Shown here in pieces: positions 15,421 to 22,294 of a DNA stretch of 25,406 nucleotides. Source of the stretch: a bacterium HR20 (GTDB lineage: Bacteria > Bacteroidota > Ignavibacteria > Kapaibacteriales > NICIL-2). How positions within the stretch are numbered: the stretch's first letter is position 1; each line of letters opens with the position of its first letter. The translations under genes and the position numbers were made by a program. Where the stretch lies: positions 1 to 25,406 of the forward strand of contig BEHW01000018.1 in the NCBI GenBank assembly GCA_002898675.1. Direction: 5' to 3'. The notes under the pieces are model-generated. The model saw nothing but the letters and a program-made list of their open reading frames with translations, was not told where the DNA came from and made no database searches.

Positions 15421-15607
15421 GCGCCTCAAGCAACACTTCGAGCACGGTCTCTGGCGGGAGCTGCGTGCCGATGACAACATAACGAGTTCCATCGAGCGTG
15501 CAGCATCCGCCGCTGCGTAGCGATCGGTCTCGTCGTACGACGATGCCGTGGATGCTCAAACGCTCTGTTGCTTCAGTGATGAGTTTGGTCAGGTTTGATC
15601 TAGACAT
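15263..15607 (-). CDS. Small conserved-looking protein of unknown function
   Basis: I do not recognise a named family. From ATG 15607 the product is 114 residues. About residues 5-66 (TKLITEATERLSIHGIVVRRDRSLRSGGCCTLDGTRYVVIGTQLPPETVLEVLLEAL) read like a small alpha/beta protein with an RxGGxC core. I recall similar hypothetical proteins in FCB bacteria, but this is memory and not a search. The remaining tail is low in hydrophobic residues and overlaps the convergent ligase-like gene by 158 nt. The ATG overlaps the stop of the upstream membrane gene by 8 nt, which suggests a two-gene operon. An in-frame ATG at 15643 is an alternative start. Confidence 0.55.
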   Translation of the reverse strand: MSRSNLTKLITEATERLSIHGIVVRRDRSLRSGGCCTLDGTRYVVIGTQLPPETVLEVLLEALRAYHCPLDGCSAALRKRYYDGTAAAHPPESNGQQSQLPHRALPKRAPRSEA

Positions 15608-16124
15608 GGGGAAGTCGCCGCGGTTGAACGACCAAGACGACAATGACAGTCGCCGCAGTCAGAACGTTGAGTAGGTCCGCTGGCGACTGGCGGAAGAATC
15701 GCTTTTCGACCAGAGTGCGAATCATCTCGTAGCGTTCGGGAGGAGGTGGAACGGTGCGGCTCGGAAATTCCCGTGCCAGCGCAAGCTCGGTTGGTGCGAT
15801 CCAGCTTTGCCACGCAAGACTGGCACTTATCAGGAGCAGTGCAATTGCAAGGTAGCCCTCCCTCCGCAATAGGCGGCGGCAGACGAGCGCCGTTAGAGCA
15901 GCTGCAGCGACCGTCAATCCGTAGCTTGCCCATCCGATGAGAGCTAGGTTGTGTGCAAGACGGAGCTGGTCGAGTTGCTGCGCGATTGGAACAGGGCGTA
16001 AGCGCATTGTTCCTGGTTCGTAGAGGTCGTACGTAACAATGGCGCGACCAATTGTTGCGCTGAGCCAGAGCAGCAATCCAATCACAGTAGCGGCAAGAGC
16101 GGTGCGCTGGGCAGCAGTGGGCAT
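15600..16124 (-). CDS. Four-helix membrane protein of unknown function
   Basis: I do not recognise this gene. From ATG 16124 the product is 174 residues with hydrophobic segments at about 10-30, 59-83, 90-109 and 151-167. A 30-residue loop between the first two contains TYDLYEPGTMRLRPVPIAQQ, and a proline-rich loop (FPSRTVPPPPERYEMIRTLVEKRF) precedes the last helix. The frame is open further upstream (ATG at 16175, TTG at 16217), but the longest version would run into the CIRCE operator, so the shorter start is preferred. It is divergent from groES and apparently coupled to the downstream small gene. No catalytic motif is visible. Confidence 0.55.
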   Translation of the reverse strand: MPTAAQRTALAATVIGLLLWLSATIGRAIVTYDLYEPGTMRLRPVPIAQQLDQLRLAHNLALIGWASYGLTVAAAALTALVCRRLLRREGYLAIALLLISASLAWQSWIAPTELALAREFPSRTVPPPPERYEMIRTLVEKRFFRQSPADLLNVLTAATVIVVLVVQPRRLPHV

Positions 16125-16203
16125 TCGATTGACCAGGGTTGGTGAATTGACAGCCGGCAAAATTACTCGCCACATTTTCAGGGGCAGCACACAATAAACG
16201 ACG

Positions 16204-16230
16204 TTAGCACTCGTCAACGGCGACTGCTAA
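16204..16230 (+). promoter_or_regulatory. CIRCE operator (HrcA-binding site) upstream of groESL
   Basis: TTAGCACTC, a 9-nt spacer, then GACTGCTAA. The consensus is TTAGCACTC-N9-GAGTGCTAA, so the left arm is perfect and the right arm has one substitution (C for G at its third position). It ends 43 nt before the groES ATG. CIRCE is the known operator of the heat-shock repressor HrcA, so groESL is inferred to be HrcA-controlled. A TTGACA lies at 16147-16152, but I see no convincing -10 partner. Confidence 0.9.
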
Positions 16231-16246
16231 CGCTCAACCCCTATCA

Positions 16247-16260
16247 TGTTCCACCATTTT
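16247..16260 (+). promoter_or_regulatory. Leader motif copy (groES)
   Basis: TGTTCCACCATTTT begins 27 nt before the groES ATG. Its first ten bases are identical to copies before rplA and rplL. It lies downstream of CIRCE, so it is probably part of the transcribed leader. Confidence 0.45.
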
Positions 16261-16273
16261 CGAGGGTCGCGCT

Positions 16274-16564
16274 ATGAATCTCACCCCACTCTACGATCGC
16301 GTCATTGTCCGCCCAGCGGAGCCGGAAGAAGTCACAAAGGGCGGCATTATCATCCCCGATACAGCAAAGGAGAAGCCGATGCAGGGCGAAGTTGTTGCCG
16401 TCGGCAACGGGAAAGTGACCGAAGACGGCAAAGTGCTTCCCTTGAGTGTCAAGGTCGGCGACAAGGTGCTCTACGGCAAGTACGCAGGCACCGAGATCAA
16501 GATTGATGGTGAGGATTACCTCATCATGCGCGAAAGCGACATCTTCGCTATCATCAACAAGTAA
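16274..16564 (+). CDS. groES: Co-chaperonin GroES
   Basis: GroES caps the GroEL folding chamber as a heptamer. The 96-residue product starts MNLTPLYDRVIVRPAEPEEVTKGGIIIPDTAKEKPMQGEVVAVG, in which EEVTKGGIIIPDTA is the mobile loop that docks on GroEL. It continues with KVGDKVLYGKYAGTEIKIDGEDYLIMRESDIFAII, a full-length canonical sequence. The gene starts 43 nt after a CIRCE operator and is followed after 27 nt by groEL. The leader has GAGGGT about 8 nt before the ATG. Confidence 0.99.
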   Translation: MNLTPLYDRVIVRPAEPEEVTKGGIIIPDTAKEKPMQGEVVAVGNGKVTEDGKVLPLSVKVGDKVLYGKYAGTEIKIDGEDYLIMRESDIFAIINK

Positions 16565-16577
16565 TGTTTCACCAACT
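16565..16577 (+). promoter_or_regulatory. Leader motif copy (groEL)
   Basis: TGTTTCACCAACT begins directly after the groES stop and 27 nt before the groEL ATG. It is followed by a full GGAGG at 16581-16585, so it is separate from the Shine-Dalgarno sequence. Confidence 0.4.
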
Positions 16578-16591
16578 CGTGGAGGATTGTC

Positions 16592-18217
16592 ATGGCACCC
16601 AAAATCATCACCTTTGATGTTGATGCGCGTGCAGCGCTCAAGCGAGGCGTTGATCAGTTGGCAAATGCAGTCAAGGTTACGCTCGGTCCGAAAGGACGGA
16701 ACGTCATCATTGACAAAAAATTTGGTCCGCCGACGGTGACCAAAGATGGCGTTACCGTCGCCAAGGAAATCGAACTGGAAGATCCAATGGAAAATCTCGG
16801 CGCCCAAATGGTGCGTGAGGTTGCTTCCAAGACCAGCGACATCGCTGGCGATGGGACAACAACCGCGACGGTGCTGGCGCAAGCGATCTTCAACGAAGGG
16901 ATGAAGTTCGTCACCAGTGGCGCCAATCCCATGGACATCAAGCGCGGCATTGACTTAGCCGTTGCGAAGGTCACCGAAGAGCTCAAGAAGATCTCGCGTC
17001 CAGTATCTGGGCGGAAGGAAATTGCCCAAGTCGGCGCAATCAGTGCGAACAACGACAAAGCGATCGGCGACTTGATCGCCGAAGCAATGGAAAAAGTCGG
17101 CAAGGACGGCGTCATCACGGTCGAAGAAAACAAAGGCACCGAAACGACGATGGAAGTCGTCGAAGGGATGCAGTTCGACCGCGGGTATCTGTCGCCATAC
17201 TTCGTCACCGATGCCGACACGATGGAGGCCGTGCTCGAAAACCCCTACATCCTGATCCACGACAAGAAGATTTCGGCGATCAAGGACATCCTGCCGATTC
17301 TCGAAAAGGTCGCACAGAGCGGTCGTCCGCTCCTGATCATCGCTGAAGATGTCGAAGGCGAAGCACTCGCGACGTTGGTCGTCAACAAGCTCCGCGGTAC
17401 TCTCCGCGTCTGTGCCGTCAAGGCGCCAGGCTTCGGTGATCGGCGGAAAGCGATGCTCGAAGATATCGCAATCTTGACAGGCGGCATCGTGATCAGCGAA
17501 GAAAAGGGCTTCAAGCTCGAACAGGCAGGCCTCGACATGCTCGGTATGGCAAAGAAAGTCACCGTTGACAAGGACAATACCACCATCGTCGAGGGCGCGG
17601 GCAAGAGCGAGGAAATCAAAAAGCGCATCAACGAAATCAAGGTGCAGATCGAAAAGACCACCAGCGACTACGATCGCGAAAAGCTGCAAGAACGCCTTGC
17701 CAAGCTGAGCGGTGGCGTTGCGGTGCTCAAGATCGGTGCAGCAACGGAAGTCGAGATGAAGGAAAAGAAAGCGCGCGTCGAAGATGCACTCCATGCAACG
17801 CGTGCTGCCGTCGAGGAAGGCATCGTGCCCGGTGGTGGCGTCGCGTACCTGCGTTGCTTGCCGGCCTTGGAGAACCTCAAGGGTGAAAACGCCGATCAAG
17901 ACATGGGCATCGCCATTATCCGCCGTGCGATCGAAGAACCCATCCGTCAGATCGTCGCCAACGCGGGCTTGGATGCATCGGTTGTGGCCAACAAGGTCAA
18001 GGAAGGTACCGGCGCATTCGGGTTCAACGCATACAGCGAGCAGTACGAAGACCTCTTCGAAGCAGGCGTCATTGATCCGACAAAGGTTGCACGTGTTGCA
18101 CTGGAGAACGCAGCATCTGTTGCAGCGCTCCTGTTGACGACCGAAGCGACAATCGTCGAAAAGCCGGAACCTGAAAAGCAGAACGCACCACACATGCACG
18201 GCGGGATGGATTACTAA
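16592..18217 (+). CDS. groEL: Chaperonin GroEL
   Basis: GroEL is the 60-kDa ATP-dependent folding chamber. The 541-residue product is complete and typical. It has an equatorial ATP-binding part with VTLGPKGRNVIIDKKFGPPTVTKDG and DIAGDGTTTATVLAQAI, the apical domain with FDRGYLSPYFVTD and APGFGDRRKAMLEDIAILTGG, and the second equatorial half with EEGIVPGGGVAYLR. The C-terminal tail is short (HMHGGMDY), with one GGM unit and not the longer repeats seen in many species. GGAGG at 16581-16585, 6 nt before the ATG, is a strong ribosome-binding site. Confidence 0.99.
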   Translation: MAPKIITFDVDARAALKRGVDQLANAVKVTLGPKGRNVIIDKKFGPPTVTKDGVTVAKEIELEDPMENLGAQMVREVASKTSDIAGDGTTTATVLAQAIFNEGMKFVTSGANPMDIKRGIDLAVAKVTEELKKISRPVSGRKEIAQVGAISANNDKAIGDLIAEAMEKVGKDGVITVEENKGTETTMEVVEGMQFDRGYLSPYFVTDADTMEAVLENPYILIHDKKISAIKDILPILEKVAQSGRPLLIIAEDVEGEALATLVVNKLRGTLRVCAVKAPGFGDRRKAMLEDIAILTGGIVISEEKGFKLEQAGLDMLGMAKKVTVDKDNTTIVEGAGKSEEIKKRINEIKVQIEKTTSDYDREKLQERLAKLSGGVAVLKIGAATEVEMKEKKARVEDALHATRAAVEEGIVPGGGVAYLRCLPALENLKGENADQDMGIAIIRRAIEEPIRQIVANAGLDASVVANKVKEGTGAFGFNAYSEQYEDLFEAGVIDPTKVARVALENAASVAALLLTTEATIVEKPEPEKQNAPHMHGGMDY

Positions 18218-18256
18218 TCCTGCTCGCCCCTCCTTCCGGAGGTATGCCGCATTGCC

Positions 18257-18289
18257 CGAGCGCCTTTGCAAACTGTGCAAAGGCGCTCG
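18257..18289 (+). terminator. Strong hairpin after groEL
   Basis: A perfect 14-bp stem (CGAGCGCCTTTGCA at 18257-18270 with its complement at 18276-18289) encloses a 5-nt AACTG loop. It lies 40 nt after the groEL stop. The sequence that follows, TGGTGTTTAC, is only weakly T-rich, so it may be a terminator or an mRNA-stabilising 3' end. Confidence 0.7.
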
Positions 18290-18460
18290 TGGTGTTTACG
18301 CATCGCGCCGGCTCCGGTTCGAGCGGCGCATCGGTGAGCGTGCATTCTCTGGGGGGCGAGATGAACACTGCATCGTTGCCGGTGCGATGCTACCGTGAGT
18401 GCTGGCGTGGTGGCAAGTTATTTTCGCACATAGCATGAAAAACTTTTTCTGCTCTTTGTG

Positions 18461-19612
18461 ATGCTCAGTGCACGGCTTGTCCTCGAAAATGGTGCAGTCT
18501 TTGAAGGCACTGCATTTGGTGATGTCACTGCGGAAGCGTGCGGCGAGGTGGTGTTCAATACTGCAATGAGCGGGTACCAAGAAGTAATGACCGATCCGAG
18601 TTACAAGGGGCAAATCGTCGTGTTTACAGCGCCGCACATTGGCAACTACGGCATCAATCCATGGGATGGTGAGTCTGATTCGTTACAAGTGGAAGGGATT
18701 GTCGTCCATGAATGCAGTCGCATTGCTTCCAACTGGCGCGCGCGATGGACACTGGAGCAGTATCTCCAGGCCAACAGGAAAATTGGCATCCAGGGAGTAG
18801 ATACTCGCCGGCTTGTTCGAATTCTGCGCAGTGAAGGGGCGATGCGCGGGATTGTTACAACCAGCCAAGAACCAGTCGAAACAATTCTGGCACGCGTCCG
18901 AGCACTTCCCTCGATGGAGGGACTCGACCTGTGTCCGCTTGTAACGACGCAGGATGTTTACACCTTTGTGCCGGAGCGCACAGACGGAGATTTGTTGGAA
19001 GATTATCCCGAGCCTCGTTACCACGTGATCGTAGTGGATTTCGGCGTCAAGCGGAACATCCTGCGACTGCTTGCCCAGCATCACTGCCGCGTGACGGTTG
19101 TGCCGGCAACGACGAGTGCGGATGCGATCATCGCCCTCGATCCGCATGGGGTTGTGCTCTCGAACGGTCCGGGCGACCCAGCAGCGGTTCACTATGGGAT
19201 CGAAACTGCTCGGGCACTTGCCGAGCGTGGCATCCCGATGCTGGGGATTTGCTTGGGGCACCAAATCATCGCGCTTGCCTTCGGCGGGCGGACGTTCAAG
19301 TTACGCTTCGGTCACCATGCGGTCAACCATCCAATCAAAAACCTTCGGACAGGTGCAGTCGAGATTACCTCGCAAAACCATGGCTTTGCCGTTAGCGCCG
19401 AATGTCTTCCCCAGGAACTGGAGATAACCCACATCAACCTCAATGATGGCACTGTCGCTGGCTTGCGGCATCGGCGATTCCCAGTGATGTCGGTGCAGTA
19501 CCACCCAGAAGCTGCGCCTGGTCCGCATGACAGCCGCTACATTTTCTCGGAGTTCCTCGCCAATGTTGCAGCGTATGCAACCAATACTTCCGTGGCGTCC
19601 GTGCAGCTTTGA
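18461..19612 (+). CDS. carA: Carbamoyl-phosphate synthase small chain (glutaminase)
   Basis: CarA hydrolyses glutamine and passes ammonia to CarB for carbamoyl phosphate, the first step toward pyrimidines and arginine. The N-terminal CPSase_sm domain (VLENGAVFEGTAFG, FNTAMSGYQEVMTDPSYKGQIVVFTAPHIGNYG) and the class I amidotransferase domain are both present. The latter has the nucleophile in GICLGHQ (C264) and the His-Glu pair in YHPEAAPGP (H348, E350). From ATG 18461 it has 383 residues. A GTG directly before it (18458) is an alternative start. carB is not adjacent, and tRNA genes follow. A roughly 240-nt spacer before it holds the groEL hairpin and no gene. Confidence 0.97.
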   Translation: MLSARLVLENGAVFEGTAFGDVTAEACGEVVFNTAMSGYQEVMTDPSYKGQIVVFTAPHIGNYGINPWDGESDSLQVEGIVVHECSRIASNWRARWTLEQYLQANRKIGIQGVDTRRLVRILRSEGAMRGIVTTSQEPVETILARVRALPSMEGLDLCPLVTTQDVYTFVPERTDGDLLEDYPEPRYHVIVVDFGVKRNILRLLAQHHCRVTVVPATTSADAIIALDPHGVVLSNGPGDPAAVHYGIETARALAERGIPMLGICLGHQIIALAFGGRTFKLRFGHHAVNHPIKNLRTGAVEITSQNHGFAVSAECLPQELEITHINLNDGTVAGLRHRRFPVMSVQYHPEAAPGPHDSRYIFSEFLANVAAYATNTSVASVQL

Positions 19613-19636
19613 TTTGAGGCTACTGTTGTGAATTTG

Positions 19637-19663
19637 GAGCCTGCGTAGTATTTTTGCAGGCTC
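19637..19663 (+). other. Hairpin between carA and the tRNA cluster
   Basis: GAGCCTGC (19637-19644) pairs perfectly with GCAGGCTC (19656-19663) around an 11-nt loop that ends in five T. The T-run lies in the loop and not after the stem, so this is not a classical intrinsic terminator on the plus strand. It could end carA transcripts or mark the 5' side of the tRNA transcript. Confidence 0.35.
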
Positions 19664-19670
19664 GAAAGCT

Positions 19671-19754
19671 GGGCGGGTTCCAGAGCGGTCAAATGGGGCA
19701 GACTGTAAATCTGCTGGCGTTATGCCTTCGGAGGTTCGAATCCTTCCCCGCCCA
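19671..19754 (+). tRNA. tRNA-Tyr (GTA)
   Basis: A class II tRNA of 84 nt without encoded CCA. The acceptor stem GGGCGGG pairs with CCCGCCC and the discriminator is A. The anticodon arm GCAGA-CTGTAAA-TCTGC places GTA in the anticodon. A long variable arm follows, then GGTTCGAATCC for the T arm. It is the first of five tRNA genes leading to secE. Confidence 0.95.
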
Positions 19755-19764
19755 CGCTTGCGAA

Positions 19765-19837
19765 GCGGGAGTAACTCAGTTGGTAGAGTGACAGCCTTCC
19801 AAGCTGTTAGTCGCGGGTTCGAGTCCCGTCTCCCGCT
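19765..19837 (+). tRNA. tRNA-Gly (TCC)
   Basis: 73 nt. The acceptor stem GCGGGAG pairs with CTCCCGC and the discriminator is T, as usual for bacterial tRNA-Gly. The anticodon arm ACAGC-CTTCCAA-GCTGT places TCC. The T arm is GCGGG-TTCGAGT-CCCGT. CCA is not encoded. Confidence 0.95.
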
Positions 19838-19856
19838 CGTCATTCGCGCTTGGTGC

Positions 19857-19928
19857 GCGGGAGTAGCTCAGTGGTAGAGCATCAGTTTCCCAAACTGAGG
19901 GCCGCGGGTTCGATCCCCGTCTCCCGCT
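19857..19928 (+). tRNA. tRNA-Gly (CCC)
   Basis: 72 nt. It shares the acceptor stem GCGGGAG/CTCCCGC and most of the T arm with the neighbouring tRNA-Gly, so the two probably arose by duplication. The anticodon arm TCAGT-TTCCCAA-ACTGA places CCC, which reads GGG codons. CCA is not encoded. Confidence 0.93.
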
Positions 19929-19964
19929 CAGTACCAGCAGCAGGCGACTGCTGCACTGCCGTGT

Positions 19965-20037
<73 letters not shown>

Positions 20038-20043
20038 CGCGAC

Positions 20044-20116
20044 AGGGGTGTAGCTCAATTGGTAGAGCAGCGGTCTCCAAAACCGCGGGTTGTGGGTTCG
20101 AGTCCTGCCACCCCTG
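20044..20116 (+). tRNA. tRNA-Trp (CCA)
   Basis: 73 nt. The acceptor stem AGGGGTG pairs with CACCCCT and the discriminator is G, typical for tRNA-Trp. The anticodon arm GCGGT-CTCCAAA-ACCGC places CCA. It lies 32 nt upstream of secE, a very widespread linkage. Confidence 0.96.
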
Positions 20117-20148
20117 CAGACGTTCATCTTTCGAGGTTCGCGCTGCCA

Positions 20149-20331
20149 ATGATTGCACGCATCAAGAACTACTTCAACGACGTTGCCAAGGAGATGCGCA
20201 AAGTTTCCTGGCCAACACGCCAGCAACTTCGCGAATCCACGGTGGTCGTCACGGTCACATGCTTGATCATCACCGCCTTCGTCTGGTTGGTGGATCTGGC
20301 GATGAGCTTCATCATGCAGCAGCTCTACTAA
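20149..20331 (+). CDS. secE: Protein translocase subunit SecE
   Basis: SecE clamps the SecY channel. The 60-residue product begins MIARIKNYFNDVAKEMRKVSWPTRQQLRESTVVV, with the conserved amphipathic helix and the KVSWPTR motif, followed by one membrane helix (about 33-55). This is the short single-helix form of most bacteria. The start at 20149 was chosen because the in-frame sequence upstream lies inside the tRNA-Trp gene. The 16 bases at 20129-20144 are almost identical to those directly before groES. Confidence 0.96.
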   Translation: MIARIKNYFNDVAKEMRKVSWPTRQQLRESTVVVTVTCLIITAFVWLVDLAMSFIMQQLY

Positions 20332-20358
20332 CCCATTGGCAGCACGTATCGAACGCGT

Positions 20359-20925
20359 ATGATCCAACAAGCTACTGACACGACACCTCGCTGGTACGTC
20401 CTGCGGACTTATACCGGGCAAGAACGGCGCGTCCAGAAGGCAATCGAGCAGGAAATCAAGCACCGTCACCTCCAGGAGCGCATCCTGCGCATCGTCATTC
20501 CGGAAGAGACGGTCTTCGAGGTCCGCCGCGGCAAACGGCGCGAAAAACGGCGCAACTTTCTGCCAGGCTACGTTCTCATCGAAGCTGTACTCGATAAAAA
20601 GCTTCAGGACATCATCCTGAGCATCACCGGCGTGATGGGGTTCCTCGGTGCAACCCAGCAGCGCCCGCCTGAACCGCTCAAACCGGAAGAGGTCGAGCGG
20701 ATCCTGGCGCGGATAGAGGAACGCAAGGACATTGCAACGATCGAGAACGCCTACCAAGTCGGCGATCCTGTGCGGATCATTGACGGTCCATTCAAAGGCT
20801 TTTCCGGAACGGTCACCGACGTCAATAACGACAAGCAAAAGCTCAAAGTCGAAGTCGCAATTCTGGGACGCAAGACCCCCGTTGAACTCGACTTCGCGCA
20901 AGTTGAAATCGAACGACCCGAATAG
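20359..20925 (+). CDS. nusG: Transcription termination/antitermination factor NusG
   Basis: NusG binds RNA polymerase and couples it to Rho or the ribosome. The 188-residue product has the NGN domain (about 11-105: RWYVLRTYTGQERRVQKAIEQEI, FLPGYVLIEAVL, TGVMGFLGA) and the C-terminal KOW domain (about 132-165: VGDPVRIIDGPFKGFSGTVTDVNNDKQKLKVEVAILGRKTPVELDF). The length is normal, with no inserted domain II. There is no Shine-Dalgarno in the 27-nt gap from secE. Confidence 0.98.
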   Translation: MIQQATDTTPRWYVLRTYTGQERRVQKAIEQEIKHRHLQERILRIVIPEETVFEVRRGKRREKRRNFLPGYVLIEAVLDKKLQDIILSITGVMGFLGATQQRPPEPLKPEEVERILARIEERKDIATIENAYQVGDPVRIIDGPFKGFSGTVTDVNNDKQKLKVEVAILGRKTPVELDFAQVEIERPE

Positions 20926-20949
20926 TCCCACGCTCCACGCAAGCAGACG

Positions 20950-21375
20950 ATGGCAAAAAAAGTCGCTGGTAGTTTCAAGCTGCAACTGAAGGCTGGCGAA
21001 GCAACGATGGCACCGCCGGTCGGCCCTGCCTTCGGTCAACGCGGACTCAACGGCGCAGAGTTCGTCAAGCAATTCAACGCGCGTACCGCAAAGCAGCAAG
21101 GCATGATCGTCCCGGTGGTCGTCACCTTCTACGCCGATAAATCCTTCACGTTCGTCGTCAAATCGCCGCCGGCCTCGGTGCTCCTGGCAAAAGCGGCCGG
21201 TGTCGAGAAGGGCTCCGGCCAGCCAAACCGCGCCAAGGTCGGCAAGGTAACGCGCGCGCAGCTGGAGGAAATTGCCAAAATCAAAATGGACGATCTCAAC
21301 TGCGATTCGCTCGAAGCAGCCGTTTCGATGATCGCAGGCACTGCCCGAAGCATGGGCATCGTTGTCGAAGACTAA
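20950..21375 (+). CDS. rplK: 50S ribosomal protein L11
   Basis: L11 forms the base of the L7/L12 stalk and is needed for RelA activation. The 141-residue product has the N-terminal proline helix region (APPVGPAFGQRGLNGAEFVKQFNART) and the C-terminal RNA-binding domain (KVTRAQLEEIAKIKMDDLNCDSLEAAVSMIAGTARSMGI). The length and the position between nusG and rplA are standard. The start at 20950 is the canonical MAKKVAGSFKLQLKAGEATM. Confidence 0.98.
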   Translation: MAKKVAGSFKLQLKAGEATMAPPVGPAFGQRGLNGAEFVKQFNARTAKQQGMIVPVVVTFYADKSFTFVVKSPPASVLLAKAAGVEKGSGQPNRAKVGKVTRAQLEEIAKIKMDDLNCDSLEAAVSMIAGTARSMGIVVED

Positions 21376-21380
21376 CAGTT

Positions 21381-21393
21381 TGTTCCACCACTT
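21381..21393 (+). promoter_or_regulatory. Leader motif copy (rplA)
   Basis: TGTTCCACCACTT lies 5 nt after the rplK stop and begins 68 nt before the rplA ATG, farther than the other copies. A hairpin (GATGCTC/GAGCATC) lies between the motif and the start. Confidence 0.4.
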
Positions 21394-21448
21394 TGTGCCA
21401 GATGCTCCTTCGAGAGCCGAGCATCGCCATGAGCACACGGAGGCACTG

Positions 21449-22162
21449 ATGGCTACTAAACACGGTAAACGCTACCGCGCAATTGCGGCAGTTGTTGATC
21501 CTGCCAAGGAGTACTCGCTCCACGAGGCAGTGGAGTTGGTCAAGAAAACCGCCACAGCAAAGTTCGATGAATCATTCGACGTGGCAATTCGGCTGGGCGT
21601 AGATCCGCGCAAAGCCGATCAGCTTGTGCGCGGGACGGTCTCGTTGCCGCACGGCACGGGCAAGACAGTCCGCGTCCTTGTTCTGGCTAAGCCCCCAAAA
21701 GATCAAGAAGCGCTCGATGCTGGCGCTGACTACGCGGGGCTGGCGGAGTACATCGAAAAAATTCAAAGCGGATGGACCGATGTGGACGTTGTCATTGCCA
21801 CGCCCGATGTCATGGGCGAGATCGGCAAACTCGGGCGAATCCTCGGTCCGCGCGGATTGATGCCTAATCCCAAAAGCGGCACCGTTACGTTCGATGTGGC
21901 AAAAGCAGTCGCAGACGTCAAGGCTGGCAAGATCGAGTATCGCGTTGATAAAGCTGGCATCGTCCACGCTGCGGTCGGGAAATGCTCTTTCCCAGCCGAA
22001 AAGCTTATCGAGAACATCACAGCGCTCTACCAGAGCGTCCTCCGCGCGAAGCCAGCAACTGCAAAAGGCAAGTACGTCAAGAGCATTGCCTTCAGCGCGA
22101 CGATGGGCCCGAGCGTCCGCGTCAGCGAAGCAACGATGCCACAGCCGGGCGCTGCTGTATGA
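21449..22162 (+). CDS. rplA: 50S ribosomal protein L1
   Basis: L1 forms the mobile stalk that moves E-site tRNA and commonly represses its own operon by binding its mRNA leader. The 237-residue product has MATKHGKRYRAIAAVVDPAKEYSLHEAVELVKKTATAKFDESFDVAIRLGVDPRKADQLVRG and RILGPRGLMPNPKSGTVTFDVAKAV, hallmark sequences. The start at 21449 gives the family N-terminus and has GGAGG at 21439-21443, spaced 5 nt. The earlier in-frame ATG at 21362 lies within rplK and was rejected. Confidence 0.98.
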   Translation: MATKHGKRYRAIAAVVDPAKEYSLHEAVELVKKTATAKFDESFDVAIRLGVDPRKADQLVRGTVSLPHGTGKTVRVLVLAKPPKDQEALDAGADYAGLAEYIEKIQSGWTDVDVVIATPDVMGEIGKLGRILGPRGLMPNPKSGTVTFDVAKAVADVKAGKIEYRVDKAGIVHAAVGKCSFPAEKLIENITALYQSVLRAKPATAKGKYVKSIAFSATMGPSVRVSEATMPQPGAAV

Positions 22163-22294
22163 CGATGGCTATTACGCACTCTCTCAGAGGCAATGGCTCT
22201 TGCATGGATGTGGACCGTGCAAATGCTGTTGCTCCCCGTTCGACGAGCGCTCGCCAGGTGAGCGCAGACGCCAAACCACTGTAGGAACGCTTCT
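22163..22294 (+). promoter_or_regulatory. Probable L10-type leader before rplJ
   Basis: This 132-nt spacer has no gene. It holds two hairpins. In the first, TTGCATGG (22200-22207) pairs with CCGTGCAA (22215-22222) around a 7-nt loop, with one G-U pair. In the second, GCGCTCG (22247-22253) pairs with TGAGCGC (22259-22265), again with one G-U pair. The position matches the known L10 leader, an mRNA site where L10(L12)4 represses rplJL in many bacteria. I could not confirm the conserved kink-turn, so the identity rests on position and structure. Confidence 0.4.

Noticed and set aside
16955..18280. 441-residue open frame antisense to groEL
   Set aside because: It lies wholly opposite groEL, has a composition rich in Cys, Asp, Phe and His typical of a reverse-frame shadow, and shows no known motif. 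Strong codon bias in groEL explains the lack of stops.
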